NCBI GenBank assembly: GCA_001469005.2
Contig: LNZD02000009.1
Coordinates: 1 to 39,246, forward strand
Source of the DNA: SAR324 cluster bacterium lautmerah10
GTDB taxonomy: Bacteria; SAR324; NAC60-12
Length of the DNA stretch: 39,246 nt
Direction of reading: 5' to 3'
Shown: in pieces, positions 8,426 to 16,597 of the stretch
Numbering within the stretch: the stretch's first letter is position 1
Layout of the letters: each line of letters starts with the position of its first letter
Position numbers and translations under genes: made by a program
The notes under the pieces: generated by a model
Told to the model about the DNA's origin: nothing
What the model saw: only the letters and a program-made list of their open reading frames with translations
Databases searched by the model: none

Positions 8426-10210
8426 TCAGTTCTGCTTTGCCGCAGAAGCACGGATCCTGAGCTGAAGTTCCTCGAGCTGATCCTCGGAAACATTCGAGGG
8501 CGCCTCGGTCATCAGGCAGGAAGCCCTTTGGGTTTTGGGAAAGGCAATGACATCCCGGATCGATTCGGTATTCAGTAAAAACATCATGATCCGGTCAAAG
8601 CCAAGGGCAATTCCGCCATGGGGTGGTGCTCCGTAGGAGAGAGCTTTCATCAGAAAACCGAATTTGCTTTCAATTTCATCTTCTTCAAGTTTCAACAATT
8701 TAAAGACCTGGTCCTGAATATCTCCCCGATGAATACGGATACTGCCTCCTCCGATTTCAACTCCATTGAGGGTGATATCATAAGCCCTGGAGCGAATACG
8801 CTCAGGCTGATCCTGTCCATATGCTTCAAGATCTTCCAGGTTGGGCATGGTGAAAGGATGGTGACTTGAAACAAAACGTTTTTCTGCCTCGCTGTATTCA
8901 AAGAGTGGAAAATCGGTAACCCAGACAAAACGGAACTCATTTTCTGGAATCAGTCCACGCTGTCGGGCAATTTCTTTACGCAGGTTTCCTAATGTGTCAT
9001 GAACGACCCGTGGCTTATCTGCACAGAATAAGACCAAATCCCCCACTTCCATGGAGGTTCGTTTTTCAAGAGCGGCTTGATGCTCCTCAGAGAAAAATTT
9101 CGCAATTGGAGATTGCCAGCCTTCCTCATTACGTTTTATCCAAGCCATCCCCTTGGCGCCATAAATCGCTGCAAACTCGGTCAAATCATCCAATGCTTTG
9201 CGGGACAGGTCCGCTCCTCCCGGGACGCGAATTGCCTTCACCAAACCACCCGTCTTGACAACTTCAGAAAAAACTCGAAGTCCACATTCCGAAGCAATAT
9301 CGGAAAGGTCAACCAGTTTGAGTTCAAACCGGGTGTCCGGGGCGTCCGATCCATATTGCTCCATCGCCTCCTGATAAGTCATCCTTGGAAAAGGGATGGG
9401 AACTTCAATCTCAAGCAATTCTCCAAAAAGTTTGACCATCAACCCCTCTACAAGCCTGTAGACTTCCTCTGGAGTAATGAAACTCAATTCCAAATCAATC
9501 TGAGTAAACTCGGGTTGACGATTACCTCTCAAGTCTTCATCCCGAAAACAACGGGCAATCTGCATGTATCGGTCATAACCGCTGATCATCAGCAGCTGTT
9601 TAAAGATCTGCGGGGATTGGGGAAGGGCATAAAATTGACCGGGACTGACTCGCGATGGAACCAGATAATCTCGTGCTCCTTCAGGAGTTGATTTGGTGAG
9701 GATCGGAGTTTCCACCTCAAAAAATTTTTCTTCCGTAAAGTAATTCCTTACAAGCTGCATCGCCCTGGAGCGCTGCATCATATTGTGCTGCAAATCAGGA
9801 TGGCGCAGTTCCAGGAAACGATGGGTGAGGCGGATTTTTTCATCCACCTGCTCTCTTTCCTCAAGCAGGAATGGTGGAGTTTCTGATGGATTCAGGATTT
9901 CCAGTTGGTCCACTAATACTTCAACTTCTCCCGTTGGCAGTTTGGGATTCACATTGCCTTCCAAACGGTGTTCAACCTGACCTCTAACCGCCAGCACGTA
10001 TTCACTTCGGATGGAATCACCAAGTTGATGAGCTTCAATGCTGATCTCCTTCTTGAAAACGACTTGGCTCACACCTGTATAATCTCGTAAATCCACAAAG
10101 ATCACCCCGCCGTGGTCACGCCTGGTTTGACACCAGCCGAACAACACGACTTGATTCCCAATATGTTCCTGTCTTAAATCACCGCAAAAATGCGAACGCT
10201 CCCAATTCAT
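8426..10210 (-). CDS. aspS: Aspartyl-tRNA synthetase, 594 aa (probably non-discriminating)
   Basis: A bacterial-type class II synthetase. The N-terminal OB-fold reads FGWCQTRRDHGGVIFVDLRD. The catalytic core carries FRDEDLRGNRQPEFTQIDLE (motif 2) and GIALGFDRIMM (motif 3), with the bacterial GAD insertion between them. The length equals the usual 590 or so. His33 in RRDHGG and Gly85 in LEGN are the residues that mark non-discriminating AspRS in Pseudomonas; discriminating E. coli enzyme has Leu and Lys there. If so, it also charges tRNA-Asn with Asp, and the cell would need GatCAB to make Asn-tRNA. AAGGA lies about ten bases before the ATG. Confidence 0.96.
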   Translation of the reverse strand: MNWERSHFCGDLRQEHIGNQVVLFGWCQTRRDHGGVIFVDLRDYTGVSQVVFKKEISIEAHQLGDSIRSEYVLAVRGQVEHRLEGNVNPKLPTGEVEVLVDQLEILNPSETPPFLLEEREQVDEKIRLTHRFLELRHPDLQHNMMQRSRAMQLVRNYFTEEKFFEVETPILTKSTPEGARDYLVPSRVSPGQFYALPQSPQIFKQLLMISGYDRYMQIARCFRDEDLRGNRQPEFTQIDLELSFITPEEVYRLVEGLMVKLFGELLEIEVPIPFPRMTYQEAMEQYGSDAPDTRFELKLVDLSDIASECGLRVFSEVVKTGGLVKAIRVPGGADLSRKALDDLTEFAAIYGAKGMAWIKRNEEGWQSPIAKFFSEEHQAALEKRTSMEVGDLVLFCADKPRVVHDTLGNLRKEIARQRGLIPENEFRFVWVTDFPLFEYSEAEKRFVSSHHPFTMPNLEDLEAYGQDQPERIRSRAYDITLNGVEIGGGSIRIHRGDIQDQVFKLLKLEEDEIESKFGFLMKALSYGAPPHGGIALGFDRIMMFLLNTESIRDVIAFPKTQRASCLMTEAPSNVSEDQLEELQLRIRASAAKQN

Positions 10211-10339
10211 CTTAGTTAAATCCTTTTGTTCTTAATTCTGCAAATTTGGCAAAACACATCATTTTCACATACTTTTGCTTGAATCTAAAGCTTTGAGGAG
10301 ATTCTTGTTTTACCATTTTGGCATGCATCGGATAAGCAT

Positions 10340-11422
10340 TTAGTTTTTGTCGGAAAATTCAAAAATGTGATTGCCGAAAAAATTCCACCCTGACCCCAGC
10401 AGGATCGATATCATGACTGCGGACCATTCATCAAAGTGAAGCTGACTGAGGAAGTATCCTGAAACGAGGATAGCTATGGTCCCCAAAAAATGGGCAGCAT
10501 AGTATTCCAAAAGCTGTTTCAATCCTGGTTTGACCGCATAGAGGTAGGCTTTCATCAAATAATTCCATACCAATGCCAAATGCACTGAAAACCCCAGTGA
10601 AAGCATAAAATCGGTTCCCATTCGACGAAGCATCACAAACAAGAATAGGTTAACCACAATCCCACTCAATCCTCCAAGAATTGACTTAAGCAGAATCAGG
10701 TTCCAATTCCCCAAAAGGTTTCGGGTCAAAAGGGTTTCCGCAAAATCCCAAATCACTGCACCCGTCAATTTGCTTTGACCAAACTGTCTGTTTTTGAATT
10801 CGTAGGGAATTTCCTGGACTTTCAAATCAGGGTGTTTCAGCAGTATTTCAAATAGAATCTTGAACCCCTTAGAACGTAATGAAGACGCCATCCCATGAAG
10901 CTTTGCAGCATCAATCAGAAAAAAACCGCTGAGGGGATCACTGACTTTATGGTTGATGAGGGAACAAGCGAACCTGGTTCCATAAATACTGAGACTTTGA
11001 CGACCTGAAGACCAACCGCTGATTCGGCTTTGTTCGAGATAACGTGAACCAACCACCAGATCATGATCTTCAGATGCTTCAAGCATTTTCGGAATGATAC
11101 TGAGGTCATGCTGCAAATCCGCATCTGCCACCATCAGTTTTTGACCTTTGGCAGCCATAAAGCCTTCCATGATGGCTGTGCTCAAACCTTTCCGGTGAAC
11201 CCTGCGCACCAGTCTAATCTTGGGATCATTTCTTGAAATCTCGAGAACCTTCTGCCATGTACCATCACTGGAATCGTCATCGACGACGATCAACTCAAAA
11301 GCAACCCCCTGAAGTAACTCTTCCAGGACAGATAGTGTGACAGGAACGCTTTCAACCTCATTCAAGGTGGGAAGAATGATGGAAAGATCAATTTTTAATG
11401 GATCTGTACTTTCAACCATCAT
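10340..11422 (-). CDS. Polyprenyl-phosphate (dolichol-phosphate mannose-type) glycosyltransferase with GtrA-like membrane tail, 360 aa
   Basis: Residues 12-230 form a GT2 domain with IILPTLNE, the VVDDDSSDGT nucleotide-binding motif and DADLQHD, as in dolichol-phosphate mannosyltransferases. The C-terminal 125 residues hold four hydrophobic segments of the GtrA type, ending WNFFGNHIFEF. The family moves a hexose from a nucleotide sugar to undecaprenyl phosphate, and the GtrA part is thought to help flip the lipid-linked sugar. The acceptor and sugar are unknown. The gene starts with ATGATG; no clear ribosome binding site is seen. It lies 36 bases after the exonuclease gene and may share its message. 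Confidence 0.88.
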   Translation of the reverse strand: MMVESTDPLKIDLSIILPTLNEVESVPVTLSVLEELLQGVAFELIVVDDDSSDGTWQKVLEISRNDPKIRLVRRVHRKGLSTAIMEGFMAAKGQKLMVADADLQHDLSIIPKMLEASEDHDLVVGSRYLEQSRISGWSSGRQSLSIYGTRFACSLINHKVSDPLSGFFLIDAAKLHGMASSLRSKGFKILFEILLKHPDLKVQEIPYEFKNRQFGQSKLTGAVIWDFAETLLTRNLLGNWNLILLKSILGGLSGIVVNLFLFVMLRRMGTDFMLSLGFSVHLALVWNYLMKAYLYAVKPGLKQLLEYYAAHFLGTIAILVSGYFLSQLHFDEWSAVMISILLGSGWNFFGNHIFEFSDKN

Positions 11423-11458
11423 CTGCGAAGAAATTTACGCATCCAAAGGACGATAAAT

Positions 11459-12133
11459 CTATATGGCATTTCTAAGTTCCTCTTTCTGGGTTTCTTCCGA
11501 GGAGGTTCCATCCAAGCTTTCAGTATCTACTTGATCAAGAGCAGTCATTCCCTCTAAATCGGATTCCATCATTTGAAGATAGATTTCCCTGCAGACCCAG
11601 GCATCGGTGGCCGCATACAGTTGCTGATGTTCATCCAGTATTTTCCGGTTCCAGTTGGAAAGCTGGTAACGCTTTGAGATCCTGGATTTTAAAACAATAC
11701 CGGTCAAATTCCTCAATCCGGTCGTGATGATACCAAAACGACGTGCAATATCTGCCAGATCAACAAATCCGTTGGGATGAAACTCTGATTTTTGCTGCAA
11801 AGCCTTGATGTCGTCGTGGATTGCTACCCCGATTTTCAAAACCGATTCATCTTCAAAAAGTTCCTTCAAGGGATCGGGCAACCCCAAATCACGGAGTTGG
11901 AATAAAAAAGCATCGGTTTCACTGGCCAGTTGAAGCAGAGCGACAGGATGATTTTCTCCACGTTTAAAGGATGGCCGGGTTTCTGTATCAAAACCAAGAA
12001 GGGCTTCCTCCTGAATCAATTCCACAGCCTTTTCCATTTCGATCCTGTCATTGACGAGATGGATTTTTCCTGGGAACTGAAGCAGGGGGAGTTCAAGCAG
12101 TTCATTTTTACTGATCCTCTCAGGATAAATCAT
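11459..12133 (-). CDS. RNase D-like 3'-5' exonuclease (DEDDy), 224 aa
   Basis: A single DEDD exonuclease domain without the HRDC domains of full RNase D. LLGFDTETRPSF gives the first Asp/Glu pair, VGVAIHDDIKAL-type sequence (here KIGVAIHDDIKAL) gives the second Asp, and YAATDAWVCREIY gives the Tyr and final Asp of the DEDDy type. The frame extends to a GTG at 12169, but the ATG at 12133 has GGAAAG six bases upstream and matches the family start better. Such short proteins process or degrade RNA or DNA 3' ends; the physiological substrate is unknown. It follows recX by about 60 bases on the same strand. Confidence 0.85.
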   Translation of the reverse strand: MIYPERISKNELLELPLLQFPGKIHLVNDRIEMEKAVELIQEEALLGFDTETRPSFKRGENHPVALLQLASETDAFLFQLRDLGLPDPLKELFEDESVLKIGVAIHDDIKALQQKSEFHPNGFVDLADIARRFGIITTGLRNLTGIVLKSRISKRYQLSNWNRKILDEHQQLYAATDAWVCREIYLQMMESDLEGMTALDQVDTESLDGTSSEETQKEELRNAI

Positions 12134-12191
12134 CTGCTTTCCGAGGTCTGAATTTTCTTTAATACTCACTTCAATCTAAGAATGACAATCT

Positions 12192-12830
12192 TCAATATCT
12201 GCTGAAATTTAAATCGTTCAAGGCCTGATTGATCAATTCATAAGCAAAGCCTCTTTGGAACAGTTTTTGTCCTAAAGCCTGTCGATTATTTTTTTTATTA
12301 CCTTTACATAGTTCTTCAAGATTGTCCTTAATCTTGCTCAACCAGAATTCCTCGTCTGCCAATTCATCCATGATCGAATGAGCCGTATCGCGGTCGATTC
12401 CCCTTTGTTGAAGGTCTGCCACGATTTTAAAAGGCCCCACGCGCTTGTTGTTGAGGCGGGATTCAATGAATAATTGGGTGAAGCGTTGGTCCGATAAATA
12501 ATCTTCTGACTGGAGTTCTTCAAGACATCGCTCTATTTCTGGTTCATGGTTATGAAACCTGGCAATAAGTTTTCGTTTCAATTCCTGGCGGGAATGTTCC
12601 CGAATTCCAAGAAGTTCAAGAGCTTTGGTGCGTAATAGATGGTATTGAGATTCCTTTTCCAGTGCACGAAGAACATTTACATCAAGTATTTTTTCCAGCG
12701 AAAGGTTTAGACGATTCCAGGATTTTACTCCTACAACCCATTCGCTTCCATCACTGAGAAGCAAACGCATTGCCCCGTTCGGAGCTTCTGCTACTTTTTC
12801 AATTTTAAGTTCGTGATCAATCGACTGCAT
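12192..12830 (-). CDS. recX: Regulatory protein RecX, 212 aa
   Basis: RecX binds RecA filaments and limits recombinase activity. The protein has three tandem helical repeats typical of RecX: ALELLGIREHSRQELKRKL, then LQSEDYLSDQRFTQLFIESRLN followed by KRVGPFKIVADLQQRGI, and the C-terminal repeat ending with QKLFQRGFAYELI. An extra N-terminal 60 residues look like a small beta domain, seen in some RecX proteins. The ATG shares two bases with the start codon of trmB on the other strand, so its upstream signals must lie inside trmB. recA is not in the window. Confidence 0.88.
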   Translation of the reverse strand: MQSIDHELKIEKVAEAPNGAMRLLLSDGSEWVVGVKSWNRLNLSLEKILDVNVLRALEKESQYHLLRTKALELLGIREHSRQELKRKLIARFHNHEPEIERCLEELQSEDYLSDQRFTQLFIESRLNNKRVGPFKIVADLQQRGIDRDTAHSIMDELADEEFWLSKIKDNLEELCKGNKKNNRQALGQKLFQRGFAYELINQALNDLNFSRY

Positions 12831-13545
12831 GGCTGATATTCGTTACCGACCGAGTGATTACCGTCTTCTCCCGAAATCCAACCTGGAGAGGATGGAACGT
12901 AATAATCCCTATATCACCAGGATTTATGATTACGAGGAATACCTCCTGCCCCATCCAAACCGTGAAAGTTTTGATCAACACTGGCGGAAAAAAGTCCAAA
13001 ATTCAGCCAAAGTCCATGTTGAAATTGGTTGCGGGTCGGGAAGATACCTTATGGAACTGGCGAGAAATAGTCCCGATGAAACTTTTTTCGGGCTTGAACT
13101 GAGACTCAAACGCCTTGTGCTTGCAGCTAAGAAAATCAAAAGAGAGCAACTTGAAAATATTCTGTTGATGAGAGAACGGGGTGAATATTTAGATGATTAT
13201 TTTGAGGAAGGGAGCATCAATGTGCTCCACATCAATTTTCCTGATCCATGGTCCAAAAAAGGACGACGCAAACACAGGATCTTCAATCAAGATTTTCTGA
13301 AAATGATGCATCGGCTTTTTGTTCCTTTTGGAGAAATCTTCTTCAAAACAGATCACCTCGAGTATTTTCAATCTACCGCAGAACTGATCGGAAACAGCCG
13401 GAATTTTGAAATCGTAGATTTTACAAGCGATCTGCATCAAAGTCCATTTGCTGAATACAACATAAAAACTGAGTTTGAGTTATTGTTTCAGTCCAAGGGG
13501 AATCCACCCATCGGCTTTCTGAGAGCCAAACATATTCCGGAGTGA
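12829..13545 (+). CDS. trmB: tRNA (guanine-N7-)-methyltransferase TrmB, 238 aa
   Basis: Methylates G46 of tRNA with S-adenosylmethionine. The SAM-binding motif EIGCGSGRYL and the family signature INFPDPWSKKGRRKHRIF are both present, with TEFELLF near the C terminus. Length is typical (about 215-240). The frame's first ATG at 12829 lies within a CATG that also contains the recX start on the other strand; no ribosome binding site is seen before it. An ATG at 12892 preceded by GGAGAGG could be the real start, which would give 217 residues and still leave the catalytic domain intact. Confidence 0.93.
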   Translation: MADIRYRPSDYRLLPKSNLERMERNNPYITRIYDYEEYLLPHPNRESFDQHWRKKVQNSAKVHVEIGCGSGRYLMELARNSPDETFFGLELRLKRLVLAAKKIKREQLENILLMRERGEYLDDYFEEGSINVLHINFPDPWSKKGRRKHRIFNQDFLKMMHRLFVPFGEIFFKTDHLEYFQSTAELIGNSRNFEIVDFTSDLHQSPFAEYNIKTEFELLFQSKGNPPIGFLRAKHIPE

Positions 13546-13878
13546 TCCACAGAGGGTTTCGGCTTTCCAGAATCTACTTGATCCAATGAAAATGTTGAAT
13601 TTGAAGAAGAAAATGGAAAAACATGCTTTTGATTCAAGTCGATTGCCTTCTTCAGTTCAATAACGCTAATAATTTCAAGCCAAGCTTGAGAAAATCCCCA
13701 TCCAAGAAACCCAGAATAATATCCGGAAATCTTTGACTTCAAAGAGGATTTCCTGAAATTGAGGGAGCGGTTCTCAGCTTGAATATTCGGCTAATAATTT
13801 TATCATAAGGGGTTTTACAAATTTTGATTCCAAGTCAATCTTTTCAATCCTTCCGACTTTCGAAACTCAGGGCCAAGC
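13546..13878. other. Intergenic region with two hairpins between trmB and ribF
   Basis: No convincing gene is present; an 84-codon minus-strand frame here overlaps the end of trmB and has no family features. Two inverted repeats are visible. TTTCAAGC (13673-13680) pairs with GCTTGAGA (13684-13691) across three bases. GGAAATC (13725-13731) pairs with GATTTCC (13747-13753), with TTTG and CAAA pairing inside. Neither is followed by a T tract on either strand, so they are not textbook terminators. The ribF promoter is probably in the right-hand part. Confidence 0.5.
13779..13806 (+). promoter_or_regulatory. Possible sigma-70-type promoter for ribF
   Basis: TTGAAT (13779-13784) and TATCAT (13801-13806) are separated by 16 bases. 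This would give a leader of about 65 bases before the ribF ATG. Supported by motif match only. Confidence 0.35.
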
Positions 13879-14832
13879 ATGCAGGTTTATCGTTTCCGGG
13901 AAAAACGCTCCGGGGACCGTCCTTGTGTCGTCACCATTGGAAATTTCGACGGTATGCACCTTGGGCATCAAGCTTTGACAGGAGCCGTCGTCAACGAAGC
14001 CAAAGATCGTGATCTTTCTTCTGCCCTGGTGACCTTTCATCCTCATCCACAGGAAATTTTGCATCCCCGCCGACCGGTTCAGCGTATTTGCACCCCGCAA
14101 TTACAGAACCGACTCTTTGAAGATTCAGGAATCGATGAAGTCCATGTGATTCCCTTCACACCCGAGCTGGCGGAACTGGACGCCGATACCTTTGCCTCAC
14201 GCTACCTCCTTCAACGTTTTAAGTTGGAGAAACTGATCATTGGTTATGATTTCCGTTTTGGAAAAAACCGAACCGGGGATTTCATATTGCTCGAACGTCT
14301 TGGCCAGGAAAATGGGTTTTCTCTGGAAGAAATCGCTCCATTTCGAATCAAAAGCCAAATCGTAAGCAGCACCCTGATCCGTGAGCTTATTCGGGAAATG
14401 CGGTTTTCTGAGGTAGAAGAATACCTGGGCCGTCCCTATAGTTTACTGGGAACCGTCCAAAAAGGAGAACAGCGCGGGAGGATTCTGGGCTTTCCGACAG
14501 CGAATCTGATCCCCGAAATCCAATTACCTCTACCCGCAGGGGTCTACGTTACGAAGGTAAAAACTAAAAACGAAACATTTTTCGGAGTAACCAATATCGG
14601 GACCCGACCAACTTTCGGTGAAGATGAATTTCGTGCAGAAACATGGATTATGGATTTTGAAGGCGAGCTTTACGGAGAAACAATAGAAATCTGGCCGCTT
14701 AAATCTCTCAGGGCCGAGAAGAAATTTTCAGGCATGGAAGAACTGAAAAAACAGATTGAAATCGATGTCAATCAGGCAAGGCATTTTATTCAAGAAATAA
14801 CTGTGGGCCTAAAGGAAGGAAACCCATGCTGA
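13879..14832 (+). CDS. ribF: Bifunctional riboflavin kinase / FAD synthetase, 317 aa
   Basis: Converts riboflavin to FMN and FMN to FAD. The N-terminal adenylyltransferase half has VTIGNFDGMHLGHQAL, with its nucleotidyltransferase HxGH-like motif, and FRFGKNRTGD. SSTLIRE closes this half. The C-terminal riboflavin kinase half has GFPTANL and GVTNIGTRPTFG. Length is typical (about 310). It overlaps the following radical SAM gene by seven bases, suggesting coupled translation. Confidence 0.95.
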   Translation: MQVYRFREKRSGDRPCVVTIGNFDGMHLGHQALTGAVVNEAKDRDLSSALVTFHPHPQEILHPRRPVQRICTPQLQNRLFEDSGIDEVHVIPFTPELAELDADTFASRYLLQRFKLEKLIIGYDFRFGKNRTGDFILLERLGQENGFSLEEIAPFRIKSQIVSSTLIRELIREMRFSEVEEYLGRPYSLLGTVQKGEQRGRILGFPTANLIPEIQLPLPAGVYVTKVKTKNETFFGVTNIGTRPTFGEDEFRAETWIMDFEGELYGETIEIWPLKSLRAEKKFSGMEELKKQIEIDVNQARHFIQEITVGLKEGNPC

Positions 14833-15950
14833 ATTACCGGCCTGAAAGAATTCTCATCGATCCTGAGGTGAAAAACTCAAAGTTAACCAGAGAAATCTGT
14901 GATCGTTTTTCAGATGTGCCCCAGTTGATTCTGGAAAATGGAGTAGAACAGCATAAAACCCTGGGACTTGACCCTGGAAGAAATCCTTTGACCCAGGGAA
15001 AGAAAACCCTCCATCTCAAGTATTTCCAAGGTCATTCTTTCAAAAGTTGTCCTGGTTTTTCTCAAGACACCCTTTGCTGTAATTATTACACACTGGATCT
15101 GGTCGAAAACTGCCCATTCGAGTGCACCTACTGTATCCTCCAAGCTTTCCTGAATAAGCCGCTGATTACGGTTCACGCAAATCTTGAGGAAATCCTGGAA
15201 AACCTTGGTCATCAAATCAGTTTACGCCCAGGACAACTTTTTCGAGTGGGAACTGGAGAACATTCCGACAGTCTGGCACTGGATCCTTACCTCAGGATCA
15301 GTCCACACCTGATCCGGTTTTTCAGTAACCTTCCCAATGCCGTTCTTGAACTGAAAACCAAATCGGATCACGTAGACCATCTTCTGGATCTTCCTCATGG
15401 TGGAAAAACCGTTATCGCATGGTCGCTGAATCCTGAAATCGTCATTGAACAGGAAGAACACAAGACGGCTAGACTTGAAGAACGTCTGCAAGCGGCTCGT
15501 AAGGCATCGGACGCAGGCTATAAACTTGCTTTTCATTTTGACCCAATGCTCCATTTTCCAGGTTGGGAGAAGGAATATCCGAGACTCGTAAAACGCCTTT
15601 TTGATTCTGTCAGCCCCGAGCGAATTGCCTGGATCAGCATGGGAACATTAAGGTGTCTGCCAATGTTAAAACCCATCGTGGAAGATCGATTTCCTTCGAG
15701 TAGGATATTTCTTGGGGAGCTTTATCAATCTGATGACGGGAAATTGCGCTACCTGAAAAACATCAGGCAGCAAATGATCCGATTACTTCAGCAGGAACTA
15801 ACTAAATACGCACCAGAGATTCCAAATTACATCTGTATGGATAAACCCGCGGTATGGAAAAACACTATGCCTTTTCTTCCAGCAAACCATGACGAACTGG
15901 AAGCAAGACTCGAAAATGGATTCCTTCAAACAGAAACGGAACGTGTCTGA
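14826..15950 (+). CDS. Radical SAM protein related to spore photoproduct lyase, 374 aa
   Basis: The iron-sulfur motif CPFECTYC (Cys96, Cys100, Cys103) marks a radical SAM enzyme. The rest follows the spore photoproduct lyase (SplB, COG1533) pattern as I recall it: a YxxxxxxxRxGTGExSDSLALD segment, ELKTKSDHVDHLLDL, WSLNPE, ARKASDAGYKLAFHFDPM. In Bacillus SPL a cysteine (Cys141) before SD quenches the product radical; here the aligned stretch is GTGEHSD at residues 142-148, with no Cys nearby. So the fold and cluster are kept but the DNA-repair chemistry may differ. It sits between ribF (overlap) and the Lon-domain gene (one-base gap). Substrate unknown. Confidence 0.85.
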   Translation: MLNYRPERILIDPEVKNSKLTREICDRFSDVPQLILENGVEQHKTLGLDPGRNPLTQGKKTLHLKYFQGHSFKSCPGFSQDTLCCNYYTLDLVENCPFECTYCILQAFLNKPLITVHANLEEILENLGHQISLRPGQLFRVGTGEHSDSLALDPYLRISPHLIRFFSNLPNAVLELKTKSDHVDHLLDLPHGGKTVIAWSLNPEIVIEQEEHKTARLEERLQAARKASDAGYKLAFHFDPMLHFPGWEKEYPRLVKRLFDSVSPERIAWISMGTLRCLPMLKPIVEDRFPSSRIFLGELYQSDDGKLRYLKNIRQQMIRLLQQELTKYAPEIPNYICMDKPAVWKNTMPFLPANHDELEARLENGFLQTETERV

Positions 15951-15951
15951 T

Positions 15952-16578
15952 ATGCCTAAAAACTTTCCGCAGACGATACCGGTTTTTCCTCTCTATGGAT
16001 GTATTCTCTTACCCAAAACCATCCTTCCGTTGAACATATTCGAACCCCGTTATCGGCAAATGGTTGAGCATGCAATGGAATCAGAAGAAATAATCGGCAT
16101 GATCCAGCCTTTGAGCGAAACTGATGAAAATATTCATCAAATTGGCTGTTTGGGAAAAATTGATCATTGCCAGAAACAAAGCGAAGGAAATTACCTGATC
16201 CGTTTGCAGGGAGAAATCCGCTTCGAAATCCTTAAAGAACTCGAGGTGGAAACACTCTATCGCCAAGTTGAAGTTGATTATCAACGTTATGAAAACGATG
16301 GAAGTGAGACCATCGAGGAAAGAGATATGACTGCTTTGCTCAATGCGTTTAAAAGCTATGCATCGAGTAAACAACTTCAGGTTGAGTGGGATAAAATTGA
16401 ATCCATTCCTCTGAATCTACTGGTCAATATCCTGAGCATGAATCTGGATTTCAATCCGATCGAAAAACAAGCGCTTTTGGAAGCAGATGACTTAAATCAG
16501 CGTTGGGATAATCTGATCGCCCTGATGCAAATGGCATCTCTGGAAGAAGTCTCCAATCCCTCCGGTTTTATCAATTAA
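15952..16578 (+). CDS. Lon N-terminal (substrate-binding) domain protein, 208 aa
   Basis: A stand-alone LON substrate-binding (PUA-like) domain of the COG2802 type, without ATPase or protease domains. The start region IPVFPLYGCILLPKTILPLNIFEPRYRQM is highly characteristic. The domain continues through the GCLGKIDHCQKQSEGNYLIRLQGEIRFEI stretch to a helical C terminus. I begin at the ATG at 15952, one base after the upstream stop codon; a longer frame from 15889 would overlap the previous gene and add nothing conserved. Function of such proteins is not established; a role in protein quality control is a guess from the domain. Confidence 0.88.
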   Translation: MPKNFPQTIPVFPLYGCILLPKTILPLNIFEPRYRQMVEHAMESEEIIGMIQPLSETDENIHQIGCLGKIDHCQKQSEGNYLIRLQGEIRFEILKELEVETLYRQVEVDYQRYENDGSETIEERDMTALLNAFKSYASSKQLQVEWDKIESIPLNLLVNILSMNLDFNPIEKQALLEADDLNQRWDNLIALMQMASLEEVSNPSGFIN

Positions 16579-16597
16579 ACTTTAACAGACTGAAATC

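Noticed and set aside
9077..9691. Long open frame on the strand opposite aspS (204 codons)
   Set aside because: It lies fully inside aspS, has no family features, and its composition is explained by the codon pattern of the real gene.
13488..13742. 84-codon minus-strand frame between trmB and ribF
   Set aside because: It overlaps the end of trmB and has no ribosome binding site or recognisable domain.
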